Positions 33,911 through 43,455 are shown, counted from the first letter of the stretch. The stretch is 64,000 nt of DNA from Paraburkholderia sp. Ac-20340 (GCF_017104965.1 NZ_JAAGPR010000026.1:58910-122909), one strand, 5' to 3'. A program made the numbers and translations. Notes: generated from the letters alone by a model not told the origin.

Positions 33911-34037
33911 CCAGCATCGGGTAACGCTGGAACCTGAGAGAGGGTGTATGAGGCAACGTCAACTTGCGGACCATCGTACCGCCTCTCTCACGCCGCGACT
34001 TATAGGTAATCGCTGAATCTCCGTTAAGGATTTTCTG
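33911..34037 (-). ncRNA. Possible structured small RNA or 3' regulatory element
   Basis: The interval 33868-34059 has no gene but holds nested inverted repeats: TGAGAGAGG (33935-33943) with CCTCTCTCA (33982-33990), and CCAGC (33911-33915) with GCTGG (33926-33930). Read on the minus strand, a TMAGGATTTCCTGA-like element (34024-34037) would come first, then the long stem, then the short hairpin and CTCTTT. This could be a regulated small RNA or the 3' end of the H-NS transcript. No known RNA family was matched. Confidence 0.25.
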
Positions 34038-34059
34038 CTTTTATCCGGCCAGGACGTAC

Positions 34060-34869
34060 TTATTCAGCGGTTGCCGTGATCGGCAGGTCGACCGATTGAG
34101 CCGGCGCTTCGACCGCTGCGACCGGAGCCGCCGCTTCCTGCACCTTGCTCACGGCTGCGGCTTTCTTTGCCGGAGCCTTTTTCTTTGCTGCGGGCTTCTT
34201 CGCGACGGCGGCCTTCTTTGCCGGTGCCGCCTTCTTTGCCGCGACCGGCTTTTCAGCAGGCGCTACCTTCTTTGCTACGGCTGCTTTCTTAGCCGGCGCT
34301 ACCTTCTTTGCGACCGCCGCTTTCTTTGCGGTTGCCGGCTTTTTCGCGGCTTGTGCTTCCGTTGCGGAACGGGCCGTTTCTGCAATCAGAAAGCGCGTGC
34401 GGTCCTTGGCGTTGGCGATCCAGGCGGGTGCACGGCCACGGCCGCTCCACGTTGCGCCGGTCTTGGGATCGCGATAGAGCGCCGGTTGCGGACCGCGCAC
34501 ATAGTTGCCGGCCTTGCTGGCCTTCACCGGAGCGACTGCTGCTGCCGATGCCGATTCAGCGCCTGCCACGAGGAACTTGCTGCGATCTTTTGCGTTGGCG
34601 ATCCAGTGCGGTGCGCGGCCATGACCCGACCAGGTTGCGCCGCTCTTCGGGTCGCGGTACTTCGCCACCGTTGCGCTCTTGACGGCATTGGCCGCCTTCG
34701 CGCCGCGACGCTTGCCTGCGTGCGCCTCGATGTCGGAAAGGCTGATGCCGTGCTTGCTCATCAAGTCGCGGATCTTGTTCAAGACGACGATCGATTTGCT
34801 GGCGGCGATGGCTTGTGCCTGCGCCTGAAGCTTTGCAATTTTCGTCTGAATGGATTCGAGCGTTGCCAT
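34060..34869 (-). CDS. H-NS-family protein with duplicated DNA-binding domain and H1-like tail
   Basis: A 269-residue nucleoid protein. A short N-terminal oligomerisation helix region (about 1-50) is followed by two copies of the H-NS DNA-binding domain (71-100 and 132-161). Each contains YRDPK(S/T)GATWSG, a GRAP motif and IANAKDR. A Lys/Ala/Pro tail (about 175-240) built of AKKAAVAKK-type repeats resembles histone H1 or AlgP. Most Burkholderia H-NS proteins have one DNA-binding domain and about 100-200 residues. It should bind AT-rich DNA and bridge or compact it. Confidence 0.88.
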   Translation of the reverse strand: MATLESIQTKIAKLQAQAQAIAASKSIVVLNKIRDLMSKHGISLSDIEAHAGKRRGAKAANAVKSATVAKYRDPKSGATWSGHGRAPHWIANAKDRSKFLVAGAESASAAAVAPVKASKAGNYVRGPQPALYRDPKTGATWSGRGRAPAWIANAKDRTRFLIAETARSATEAQAAKKPATAKKAAVAKKVAPAKKAAVAKKVAPAEKPVAAKKAAPAKKAAVAKKPAAKKKAPAKKAAAVSKVQEAAAPVAAVEAPAQSVDLPITATAE

Positions 34870-35175
34870 TTTTTTCTTTCCCTGAAGTTAGTTGGACGCA
34901 CTATGCCACATTGCGAATTGATTTTGTGAAAGTGCACGCAATATTGTGATTTCAATGCGTGCTCTTTCGATTTCCAACTATTTCCTGACGGTTCTTTCTG
35001 GAGAGAATGAGTTGGTGGTGGACGAACGGGCAAGCTTTCATTTGAGTGAGTTCGTTGTGACTTCTTGCGTGTCGGGGTGTTGGGTGGTCAGACAAAATCA
35101 CTCGAAATCCTTATCGCTTTGTCATGCAGATCACCGTACGATGCAGATCGCCCGTTACCTGAAAACGCCTTTCCG
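34870..35175. other. AT-rich divergent promoter region (H-NS gene and LysR gene)
   Basis: A 306-bp interval with no credible gene, AT-rich between about 34870 and 35010, a suitable target for the H-NS protein itself. No clear -35/-10 pair or LysR box could be fixed. Confidence 0.45.
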
Positions 35176-36075
35176 ATGAAAAGATTGCCTCCGCTCAACT
35201 GGCTTCGTGCATTTGAATCGTCCGCGCGACACCTGAGCTTTACGCATGCCGCGAATGAATTGAGTCTGACGCAGGCCGCCGTTAGTCAGCAGGTCAAGGG
35301 ACTCGAATCGCATCTGGGCACGGCGTTGTTTCGCCGTCTTCCGCGTGGAATAGAAATGACCGATGCGGGGCTCGCGTATCTGCCGGTCGTGCACGAAGCG
35401 ATCGAAAGACTGGCGGTGGCAACCGATGAGATCTTTGGCCGCATCAATCTGCGCGTGCTTACCGTGCGCGTCAGTCTGGTGTTCTATACGCAATGGCTTG
35501 CCGTGCGTCTGCCTGCATTTCGCGCCTTGCATCCGGGAATCAGTCTGCGCATCACCAGCAATATCTGGGGTGGAGACAGTTGCGTAACCGATGTCGATGC
35601 GGATCTCGAGATTCGCCACGGCCATGGAAAATGGTCAGGATTACGTGCGGAACGCCTGACGTGGGACACGCTGATTCCCGTCTGCGCGCCGGGTCTGCCT
35701 TGCGCAGAAAGGCCGCTTGCCAAGCCGAAGGACCTTGCCGCACATGAACTGCTGCACGTGCTCGGCTACGAAGAAGGCTGGGGTTACTGGTTGCGCAAGG
35801 CGGGCGCGGCGAAGGTCGATTCGTCGTCGGGCATGCATTTCGATACGCTGATTTCCGCGCTGAAAGCCGCCGAACTGGGGCAGGGCGTCGCGCTCGCGCG
35901 TTCGTCGCTGGTCGAGCAGATGCTGGCGGACGGTCAACTGGTCGCGCCGCTCAAACCTCATCTGCCGACCGACGAAGCCTTCTGGCTGGTGTACTCGCCG
36001 CACAGCATCGTTAACCCGAATGCAAAGGCTTTTGTCGACTGGCTCGTCGAAACGGCAAACCACGCCCATCCCTGA
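35176..36075 (+). CDS. LysR-family regulator, GcvA type
   Basis: A 299-residue protein opening with the GcvA-type signature KRLPPLNWLRAFESSARHLS and HTH (SLTQAAVSQQVKGLESHLG), then an effector domain (about 92-292). The ATG at 35176 was chosen because it begins this signature. It lies about 190 bp upstream of the CoA-transferase gene in the same direction and probably regulates the catabolic cluster to about 43.5 kb. The effector is unknown. Confidence 0.9.
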   Translation: MKRLPPLNWLRAFESSARHLSFTHAANELSLTQAAVSQQVKGLESHLGTALFRRLPRGIEMTDAGLAYLPVVHEAIERLAVATDEIFGRINLRVLTVRVSLVFYTQWLAVRLPAFRALHPGISLRITSNIWGGDSCVTDVDADLEIRHGHGKWSGLRAERLTWDTLIPVCAPGLPCAERPLAKPKDLAAHELLHVLGYEEGWGYWLRKAGAAKVDSSSGMHFDTLISALKAAELGQGVALARSSLVEQMLADGQLVAPLKPHLPTDEAFWLVYSPHSIVNPNAKAFVDWLVETANHAHP

Positions 36076-36266
36076 TGCCAGCGCAGCCATAAGAAAAACC
36101 GCCCCTCAGTCGTTTTTTTTATCGTTTTACCGCCGCCCCGCTCTAGCCGAAAGTCTGCTCCGGGCGCGCCGCCTGATCGCTGCACCGATCGCTGCGCGGC
36201 GCTGCCAGCCCATAACACGACGAGCCGCAGACGGCCACGCGCCGCTGTGCTGGAGGCAGGACGGAG

Positions 36267-38768
36267 ATGACGGAAGCACAAGACAAGCGCCCGCTGAGCG
36301 GCGTCAACGTGGTCGACTTCGGCCAATACATCGCCGGGCCGGCGGTCGCGATGATACTCGCGGATCTCGGCGCGAAGGTGATTCATATCGATCCGCCCGG
36401 CGGCACGCTCTGGGATAGTCCCGCCAATGCCGTACTCAATCGCAACAAGCTCACGGTCCAGCTCGATCTGAAGACCGCCTTGGGCCGCGCTGATGCGCTC
36501 GCGCTGATCGAACGCGCCGACATCGTGATCGAGAACTTCCGCCCAGGTGTGCTCGACCGGCTTGGCATCCGCTTCGCCGATCTGCGCGCGGCGCGTGCTG
36601 ACCTGATCACGCTTTCCCTGCCGGGCTTCGCCAGCAACGACGCCTTGCGCCGCGAATGGCGCGCGTTCGAGCCGATCATCGCATCGGCGTCCGGCGTCTT
36701 CACCGACATGGGACAGAACCGTGTGCTGATGGGGATTAACCCGAGCTTTTCGCCGCTGCCGCTGGCTTCGTCGTACGGCACGATGCTGGGCGTCGCTTCC
36801 GTCGTGCTGGCGCTGCAGGCCCGCGAACGCACGGGGCGCGGCGACGGCATTGAAGTGCCGCTTTCGTCGGCGGTTCTGGAAGGGCTTTCGTACAACTCGA
36901 TCAAGATCGACGACTATCCGCAGCGCTATAAAACGCTGCGCGAAAATGAGGTCGAGCGCCGCCGCGCCGCAGGATTGCCGATGGATCTTTCATACGAGGC
37001 ATTGCAGGAATATCTCGATCCGTTTTACCGCACTTATGAATGTGCCGATGGGCGCAAGTTCTATGCGGTTTGTCCGTCGCACAACGCGCACGCCAAACGT
37101 TGCCTGATAGCGATGGGCCTTTACGAAGAAATGATCGAGGCCGGACTGCCGACGGTCGCAGATTGCTATCGCCCCGTAGCGGAGTGGGAAGGCGATGCGT
37201 CGCTGGGCGTGTATCCGCTACCGGCGCATTGGGCGGCTCGCATCGCCGCGCGTATGAAAGCGGTGTTCCTCACGAAAACAGCCGCCGAGTGGGAGCGCAT
37301 TTTTGGCGAAGGCGGTTTTCCGGGCGCCGCGCACCGCAGCACGCATGAGTGGTTGCATGACGATCACGCGAATGCCGCCGGTCTCGTGCTGGAGGCGCAT
37401 GATCCCGAATTCGGCACGATGAAGCAGCCGGGCCCGGTCGCCTGGCTCGAAGACAGCGCTGAAGCGATGCTCGCGCCGGTGCCGCGCTGCGCGGTGTCCG
37501 CTGCCGAAGCCCTCGCTGCGCTCGACGCCACGGCGCGCCCGGCGCGAGCGGTCAGTCCTCGCGATGATGTCGGCGGCTGGCTCGACGGCGTGCGCGTCCT
37601 CGATCTGACCAACGTGATCGCCGGTCCGCATTCGACGTCTTTCCTCGGCCGCTTCGGCGCGGAAGTCATCAAACTGGACCCCGTTACGCCGAATTACGAT
37701 CCGTGGAATACGGTGGTCTTCGGCATGTCGTCCGCGCGCGGCAAGCAAAGCATGCTGGTCGATCTCGGTAAGGACGAAGGGCGGCAGGTGTTCCAGACGC
37801 TAGCCCGTTCGGTCGACGTGATCGTGATGAATGCGCCCGACCGGCAACTCGCGCCGCTGGGTCTGGACGAAGCCAGTCTGCGTGCATTGAATCCGGGTGT
37901 GGTGTTTTGTCAGCTAGATTGTTTCGGCGGCCCCAGGCGCGGCCCGCGAACGGACTATCTCGGCTACGACGATCTGATCCAGGCCTGCACGGGCATCATG
38001 GTGCGTTTTGGCGGCGGCATGGCGACGCCGGAAGAGCACGCGCATGTCGGCACCATCGACGTGATGTGCGGTTTTGCAGCGGCGCTGGGCGTGGCCGCCG
38101 CGTTGTATCGCAAGGCCCGTACCGGCGCGGGTGGCCGCGCACGGACGTCGCTGGCCGCGCTCGGCAACCTGGTGCAGATTCCGTTCTGCTACGACTACGC
38201 TGGCCGCGCGCCGTTCGACGAGCCGTCGGGACGCGAGGCTACGGGATTCGGGCCGCTGTCGCGATTCTTCCGCGCGGCCGACGGCTGGATCTACGTGCAT
38301 ACCGATGAAAGCGAAGTCGAACGGCTCGACGGTATCGAAGGTCTGCACGGCATTGCCGGTTCGCCAGCTCCGGCCGATTTTCTCGCCCACGCGCTCGCAG
38401 CGGATTCGGCCGCAAACTGGCAAACCCGGCTGCAAGCCGCCAATATCGCGGCCGCCGTGCCAGACAACCTGGACAATCTGCGCCGCAGCGCCAGCCGTCC
38501 CGCCGACGGCGAACCCGGCATCGATCGCGGCAGCTATGCGTTCAGCGTCTACGAGTCGCATCCCAGCGGACATCGTGTGACCCAGCTCGATCCCGTTGCC
38601 GTTCGACCCGCCAATGCGCCCGTTCGCGCGCTGGCGCCCGCAGAAAAATTCGGCGCTTCGACACGCACGATCATGCGCTCGCTCGGTTATTCCGAAGGCC
38701 TGATCGATTCGCTGATCGACCGTGGCGCGATTGGCGTGAGCTGGTCGAAAGAGTATCTGCCGAGCTGA
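36267..38768 (+). CDS. Tandem (fused) class III CoA-transferase
   Basis: An 833-residue protein made of two CaiB/BaiF units in one chain. The first (about 8-400) begins LSGVNVVDFGQYIAGPAVAM and contains GAKVIHIDPPGG. The second (about 432-800) begins DGVRVLDLTNVIAGPHSTSF and contains GAEVIKLDPVTP and the YLGYDDLIQACTGIM region of the catalytic aspartate. Family members are normally about 400 residues and form interlocked dimers, so the fusion may make an internal pseudo-dimer. GGACGGAG precedes the ATG. The acyl substrate is unknown. Confidence 0.88.
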   Translation: MTEAQDKRPLSGVNVVDFGQYIAGPAVAMILADLGAKVIHIDPPGGTLWDSPANAVLNRNKLTVQLDLKTALGRADALALIERADIVIENFRPGVLDRLGIRFADLRAARADLITLSLPGFASNDALRREWRAFEPIIASASGVFTDMGQNRVLMGINPSFSPLPLASSYGTMLGVASVVLALQARERTGRGDGIEVPLSSAVLEGLSYNSIKIDDYPQRYKTLRENEVERRRAAGLPMDLSYEALQEYLDPFYRTYECADGRKFYAVCPSHNAHAKRCLIAMGLYEEMIEAGLPTVADCYRPVAEWEGDASLGVYPLPAHWAARIAARMKAVFLTKTAAEWERIFGEGGFPGAAHRSTHEWLHDDHANAAGLVLEAHDPEFGTMKQPGPVAWLEDSAEAMLAPVPRCAVSAAEALAALDATARPARAVSPRDDVGGWLDGVRVLDLTNVIAGPHSTSFLGRFGAEVIKLDPVTPNYDPWNTVVFGMSSARGKQSMLVDLGKDEGRQVFQTLARSVDVIVMNAPDRQLAPLGLDEASLRALNPGVVFCQLDCFGGPRRGPRTDYLGYDDLIQACTGIMVRFGGGMATPEEHAHVGTIDVMCGFAAALGVAAALYRKARTGAGGRARTSLAALGNLVQIPFCYDYAGRAPFDEPSGREATGFGPLSRFFRAADGWIYVHTDESEVERLDGIEGLHGIAGSPAPADFLAHALAADSAANWQTRLQAANIAAAVPDNLDNLRRSASRPADGEPGIDRGSYAFSVYESHPSGHRVTQLDPVAVRPANAPVRALAPAEKFGASTRTIMRSLGYSEGLIDSLIDRGAIGVSWSKEYLPS

Positions 38769-38812
38769 TCGGCTTCCGGTTCAATCGATTCAGATCTACT
38801 ACATCGTCAGTT

Positions 38813-40501
38813 ATGCAAAATGAAATGATATCGAAACGGCAATCACTCGGCGATTTCGACTTTATCGTGATCGGCGGCGGGACTGCGGGATGTGCGCTGG
38901 CCAACCGCCTTAGCGAAGACGCCAGGGTATCCGTGCTGCTGCTCGAGGCGGGCGGAAAAGACAACTATCACTGGATTCATGTGCCAGTAGGCTATCTGTA
39001 CTGTATTGGCAATCCGCGCACCGACTGGAAATTCCGCACCGAAGACGAGCAGGGCCTGAATGGCCGCTCGCTCAGTTATCCGCGCGGCCGCGTGCTGGGT
39101 GGCTGTTCGTCGATCAACGGCATGATCTATATGCGCGGCCAGCGCGAAGATTACGACGAATGGGCGCAGATGACGGGCGACGCAGGCTGGCGCTGGGAAT
39201 CGGTCCTGCCGGTTTTCCGCCGCAGCGAGGATTACCACGGCGGCGCGAGTGAGTTGCATGGCGCGGGCGGTCCCTGGCGCGTCGAGAAACAGCGCCTGCG
39301 CTGGCCGATACTCGAAGTCTTTTCGCAAGCGGCGCAGCAGAGCGGCATACCCGCGACGTCGGATTTCAACGGGGGCGATAACAACGGCGTGGGCTACTTC
39401 GATGTCAATCAACGTCGCGGCATTCGCTGGAATATGTCAAAGGCATTTCTCCGGCCAGCCGCGCATCGAAACAATCTCACGGTCGTCACGCTGGCTCAAA
39501 CTGAGCGCCTGAAATTCGACGGTAAGCACTGCGTGGGTGTCGAAGTCACCGTCGATGGCGTGCCGATGCAAGCCACCGCGCGGCGCGAAGTGATTTCATG
39601 CGCGGGTGCCGTCAATTCGCCGAAGCTGCTCGAATTGTCGGGCATCGGCGACCCGGACCGGCTGGCGGCGTTGGGCATTCCGGTGCGTGCCGCGCGACGT
39701 GGCGTTGGCGAAAATCTCCAGGACCATTTGCAATTGCGCATGGTGTTTCGCATCGACGGCGCGACTACGCTCAATACCTTGAGCGCGTCCTGGTGGGGCA
39801 AATTGCGTATCGGGCTGCAATACGCGCTGGACCGCAGCGGTCCGATGGCCATGTCGCCGTCGCAATTGGGCATTTTCACGTCCACCCGCTTCGGCAGCGC
39901 GAATCGTCCCGATGTGCAGTATCACGTGCAACCGCTTTCTCTGGACCGATTCGGCGAGCCGCTGCACGGGTTCGATGCGATTACAGCATCGGTTTGCCAG
40001 TTGCGTCCCACGTCGCGCGGCAGCATTCATGCGGTATCGGCCGATTCTTTTGCGCCGCCGCGCATCGCGCCGAATTATCTCTCCACCGAACTCGACCGCA
40101 AGGTCGCGGCCGATGCGCTGCGCCTCACACGACGGATCGCGGCGGCGCCCGCATTGGCGCCGTTCCATCCGCGCGAAGTGCTGCCGGGCCTTGAATTCCA
40201 GAGCGAAGAAGAGTTGCAGCGCGCTGCCGGCAATGTGGGCACGACGATCTTCCATCCGGTCGGCACCTGCCGCATGGGGCGAATCGAAGACAGCGACGCG
40301 GTGGTCGATTCGCGCTTGCGCGTGATTGGCGTCACGGGTCTGCGCGTAGTCGACGCCTCGATCATGCCGACGATTACCTCGGGCAACACGAATTCCCCCA
40401 CCTTGATGATCGCCGAACGCGCAAGCGACATGATTCGCGAAGACTGGGCGAATGCGCGAAACATCGCATTGGCTCGCGACGACGAGGAACGGGTCGCCTG
40501 A
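38813..40501 (+). CDS. GMC-family FAD oxidoreductase (choline-dehydrogenase-like)
   Basis: A 562-residue flavoenzyme. The FAD-binding motif FIVIGGGTAGCALANRLSED is at about residues 18-37, the GMC signature YPRGRVLGGCSSINGM at about 88-103, and the C-terminal catalytic region contains FHPVGTCRMG and SGNTNSPTLM, with the active-site His and Asn. Such enzymes oxidise primary alcohols. It follows the CoA-transferase gene by 44 bp, so alcohol oxidation and CoA activation may belong to one pathway. ATG at 38825 is an alternative start. Confidence 0.9.
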   Translation: MQNEMISKRQSLGDFDFIVIGGGTAGCALANRLSEDARVSVLLLEAGGKDNYHWIHVPVGYLYCIGNPRTDWKFRTEDEQGLNGRSLSYPRGRVLGGCSSINGMIYMRGQREDYDEWAQMTGDAGWRWESVLPVFRRSEDYHGGASELHGAGGPWRVEKQRLRWPILEVFSQAAQQSGIPATSDFNGGDNNGVGYFDVNQRRGIRWNMSKAFLRPAAHRNNLTVVTLAQTERLKFDGKHCVGVEVTVDGVPMQATARREVISCAGAVNSPKLLELSGIGDPDRLAALGIPVRAARRGVGENLQDHLQLRMVFRIDGATTLNTLSASWWGKLRIGLQYALDRSGPMAMSPSQLGIFTSTRFGSANRPDVQYHVQPLSLDRFGEPLHGFDAITASVCQLRPTSRGSIHAVSADSFAPPRIAPNYLSTELDRKVAADALRLTRRIAAAPALAPFHPREVLPGLEFQSEEELQRAAGNVGTTIFHPVGTCRMGRIEDSDAVVDSRLRVIGVTGLRVVDASIMPTITSGNTNSPTLMIAERASDMIREDWANARNIALARDDEERVA

Positions 40502-40570
40502 ACACGTAGTTCGCGCGAGCGGGTGGCGCGCCGCTGACCCCCGCGACAATTAAAACTCTTGGAGACAGTG

Positions 40571-42019
40571 ATGCAACACAGCAGCTCTACGGTGGTTGCG
40601 GAGCCCACGAAGCCGCGCCTGGGAGTCGAGCGTCGGTCGATCGACTATATTCCGCACGCCGAGCGTCACGGGAAAATCTGGCAACTCGGCACGATCTGGT
40701 TTTCCGGTTCGACGCAGATCGCCACGCTGGCCGTCGGCGCGCTGGGCGGGGCGATGGGATCGAATCTGCTCTGGACCGCGATTGCGGCGGTGCTCGGCGC
40801 GGCGTTCGGGACTTTCTTCATGGCGTTCCACTCGACGCAAGGGCCGCAACTCGGTCTGCCGCAGATGATTCAATCGAGGCCGCAATTCGGGTATATGGGC
40901 GCGTTGCTGGTGTGGGTCGTCGCGCTTGTTACCTACGTCGGCTATAACGCATTCAATCAGGTGCTGGCGGGAGATTCGCTGCATCATCTTCTGCATATCG
41001 ACGCACATGTCGGGCTGATTGCGTTCACCGTGCTATCGCTGGCCGTGGCATTCCTCGGTCATGACTGGATTCATCAGGCGCAGCAATGGCTGGCGGTGAT
41101 GATGGTCGTCGTGTTGTCGATCCTTTCCATCGGTATTGTGACGACGGTGCATTTCGATGCGGCCATGTTCAGCGTGAGCGGGTTTCGCAGCGTGCCGTTC
41201 TTTGTGCAGTTTTTCGCTGCTGCCGCTTATCAGTTGAGCTGGGCGATCTATGTATCCGACTATTCGCGCTACATGCCGGCCAATGTTGGCGTACGAGCTT
41301 CGTTCTGGTGGACCTATCTGGGCGCATTCATCGGCGGCGCGTGGATGATGCTGATTGGCGCGGCGGCTGCGGCCATTCATGTGAAGACCGATATTGGCGC
41401 AGCGGTGAAGCAGGTGGGCGATGCCATTTACCCGGGCCTCGGCGGGTTGACGCTGGTGCTGTCCGTTGCCACGCTCGTGACGATGGCGAGCCTCAACTTC
41501 TACGGCGCGTCGCTGACGCTCATGAGTATTGCGGATTCGCTGAAATTGTCGAAGCCAACGGTTCGCGCGCGTTGTGTCAGCCTGATTGTCGTTGCCGTCG
41601 TGGCTACCGCGATTGCTCTCGCCGCTTCCGGCGACTTCATGGCGAAATTCGGCGATTTCCTTGGCGTTCTGCTCTATCTGTTCACGCCCTGGACGGCGAT
41701 CAATCTGGTCGACTTTTACTTTGTCCGCAAAACGGAATACTCCGTGCGCGAGATTTTCAATCCGCGAGGCATGTATGGGCGATGGAACTGGCGTGGTCTG
41801 AGCGCCTATTTCATTGGCTTTGCCGCGATGCTGCCGTTTTCGTCGACGGGCTTCTATATTGGCCCGCTGGCGCGTATGCTCGGCAATATCGACATGGGTA
41901 TGGTGATTGGCCTGGTGGTGTCCGCGAGTGTCTATTGGGTGGCTTGCCTGTCACTGGATACGCGTGCGGAGCGCAGCCTGGCGCGCGACGCAGATCGTGG
42001 CCTCGATAGCAAGATCTGA
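40571..42019 (+). CDS. NCS1-family permease (cytosine/purine/allantoin type)
   Basis: A 482-residue membrane protein with about 12 hydrophobic segments and NCS1 features (IGTIWFSGSTQIATLAVGAL-like first helix; LPQMIQSRPQFGYMGAL; FAAAAYQLSWAIYVSDYSRY; FTPWTAINLVDFYFVRK). These proteins import nucleobases, hydantoins, vitamins or related compounds with H+ or Na+. GGAG sits 6 bp before the ATG at 40571. It is third in the cluster after the GMC enzyme and may import that pathway's substrate. Confidence 0.88.
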   Translation: MQHSSSTVVAEPTKPRLGVERRSIDYIPHAERHGKIWQLGTIWFSGSTQIATLAVGALGGAMGSNLLWTAIAAVLGAAFGTFFMAFHSTQGPQLGLPQMIQSRPQFGYMGALLVWVVALVTYVGYNAFNQVLAGDSLHHLLHIDAHVGLIAFTVLSLAVAFLGHDWIHQAQQWLAVMMVVVLSILSIGIVTTVHFDAAMFSVSGFRSVPFFVQFFAAAAYQLSWAIYVSDYSRYMPANVGVRASFWWTYLGAFIGGAWMMLIGAAAAAIHVKTDIGAAVKQVGDAIYPGLGGLTLVLSVATLVTMASLNFYGASLTLMSIADSLKLSKPTVRARCVSLIVVAVVATAIALAASGDFMAKFGDFLGVLLYLFTPWTAINLVDFYFVRKTEYSVREIFNPRGMYGRWNWRGLSAYFIGFAAMLPFSSTGFYIGPLARMLGNIDMGMVIGLVVSASVYWVACLSLDTRAERSLARDADRGLDSKI

Positions 42020-42047
42020 TAGCGGCATTTCCCAAAACATCTCGACC

Positions 42048-42075
42048 AGCCAGGCGATAGACCGCCTGGCTTTTC
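42048..42075 (+). terminator. Rho-independent terminator after the NCS1 permease
   Basis: A perfect 9-bp stem (AGCCAGGCG at 42048-42056, CGCCTGGCT at 42063-42071) with a 6-nt loop is followed by TTTTC. It ends the CoA-transferase/GMC/NCS1 transcript, making the following porin a separate unit. Confidence 0.85.
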
Positions 42076-42273
42076 TCATTTCAGAGCGATTAACCCCCGT
42101 TCGAGGAAAGGTACTTTCGCGCGCATCGTATTAATCATCTCGCAAGCTGCGCCGACAATCGCGACCTTATGCGCGCACGGTCCCTGCGCGCGCCGCCTTT
42201 CCAACAACAACACGGGCGAGCGATGCCGCGAGTGAGTTTGCGCGCGCGGCCTTTACGCCCGCAAGACCAGAAC

Positions 42274-43455
42274 ATGATGAACAGGAAAGTCCTTTCCGCC
42301 TGCGCCGCCTGTATCGGCGGCCTCAGCGCCGGTGCTGCGCACGCACAGAGCAGCATCACGCTGTACGGTTTGATCGATGCTTCGATATCCTATGTAAACA
42401 ATCAGCGTACGAATGGCGCTGGTTCGCCAGGCAGCGGCAATGTGTCGATGAACAGCGGCAATCTCAGCGCGTCGCGTTGGGGGTTGCGTGGTAGCGAGGA
42501 TCTGGGCGGCGGTACATCGGCGATTTTCATGCTGGAAAGCGGCTTTTCTTCCGTCAACGGCAAAACCAGCAACGGCGGCAATCTGTTCGGGCGTCAGGCT
42601 TACGTGGGCTTGCGCAAGAACGGTTACGGCACGTTCACGATGGGCCGCCAGTACGATTTTATTCTGACCTTCGTCACGCCGTTGGGCGCGGCCGGTTCGG
42701 GCTGGGGCGGCAATCTGGCGATGCATCCCTACGATAACGACGACTCGATCCAGAATATCCGCATCAATAACGCCGTGCGCTATACGAGCGAAACGTATCG
42801 CGGCTTCACGACGGGCGCGATGTACGGCTTTTCGAATACGCCAGGCAGCTTCGGCAATAACGCCGCGTATAGCGCGGGGCTGTCTTACGCGAACGGTCCG
42901 TTCAAGGCCGGTGCAGCTTTTCTCAAGATCAATCGCGACGGCCACGTGGCCAATCCCGATGGCGCCGTGAGCACGACCGACGGTTCCGCGACCGTCACGG
43001 GCGGCGATCAGTTGCTCGTGGCCGTGGGCGCGCGCTATGCGTTCGGCCCGCATTCCGTGGGCGTGAGCTGGACCCATTCCGCCACCGACGACGTCACGGG
43101 CATTTATCAGGGCGGCAAGATTGCTTCGCTCAAAGGCAATACGCTGATCTTCGATAACTACTCGATCGATGGCCGTTACGCGGTGACGCCTTCGCTTTAT
43201 GTATCGGCGGCTTATACGTATACCCAGGCACGCTTCGATGCAGGCGCCGCTTCCGCGCGCCCCAAATGGAATCAGGTGGTGGCGCAGATCGATAAATCGG
43301 TGACGCCGCGTACCGATCTCTATCTGGAAGGCGTGTACCAGAGCGTCAGCGGCGGGCGCAATATCGCGGCATTCGATGCGTCGGTTTATACGCTCACGCC
43401 TTCGTCGAATAGCAATCAGGTTGTGGTGGCGATGGGGATGCGTCACCGCTTCTGA
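42274..43455 (+). CDS. Burkholderia-type trimeric porin (OmpC-like)
   Basis: A 393-residue outer-membrane porin with a signal ending GAAHAQ and the family start SSITLYGLIDASISYVNN. The segments SRWGLRGSEDLGGGTSAIF and GRQAYVGLRKNGYGTFTMGR are characteristic, and the chain ends in phenylalanine (MGMRHRF), as outer-membrane assembly requires. Two adjacent ATGs (42274, 42277) are both possible. It lies beside the catabolic cluster and could serve substrate entry. Confidence 0.92.
   Translation: MMNRKVLSACAACIGGLSAGAAHAQSSITLYGLIDASISYVNNQRTNGAGSPGSGNVSMNSGNLSASRWGLRGSEDLGGGTSAIFMLESGFSSVNGKTSNGGNLFGRQAYVGLRKNGYGTFTMGRQYDFILTFVTPLGAAGSGWGGNLAMHPYDNDDSIQNIRINNAVRYTSETYRGFTTGAMYGFSNTPGSFGNNAAYSAGLSYANGPFKAGAAFLKINRDGHVANPDGAVSTTDGSATVTGGDQLLVAVGARYAFGPHSVGVSWTHSATDDVTGIYQGGKIASLKGNTLIFDNYSIDGRYAVTPSLYVSAAYTYTQARFDAGAASARPKWNQVVAQIDKSVTPRTDLYLEGVYQSVSGGRNIAAFDASVYTLTPSSNSNQVVVAMGMRHRF

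Noticed and set aside
33931..33990. Resemblance to a glycine or TPP riboswitch (CTGAGAG, CTCTCAGG strings)
   Set aside because: The conserved cores and second stems of those riboswitches are missing, and no matching metabolic gene follows.
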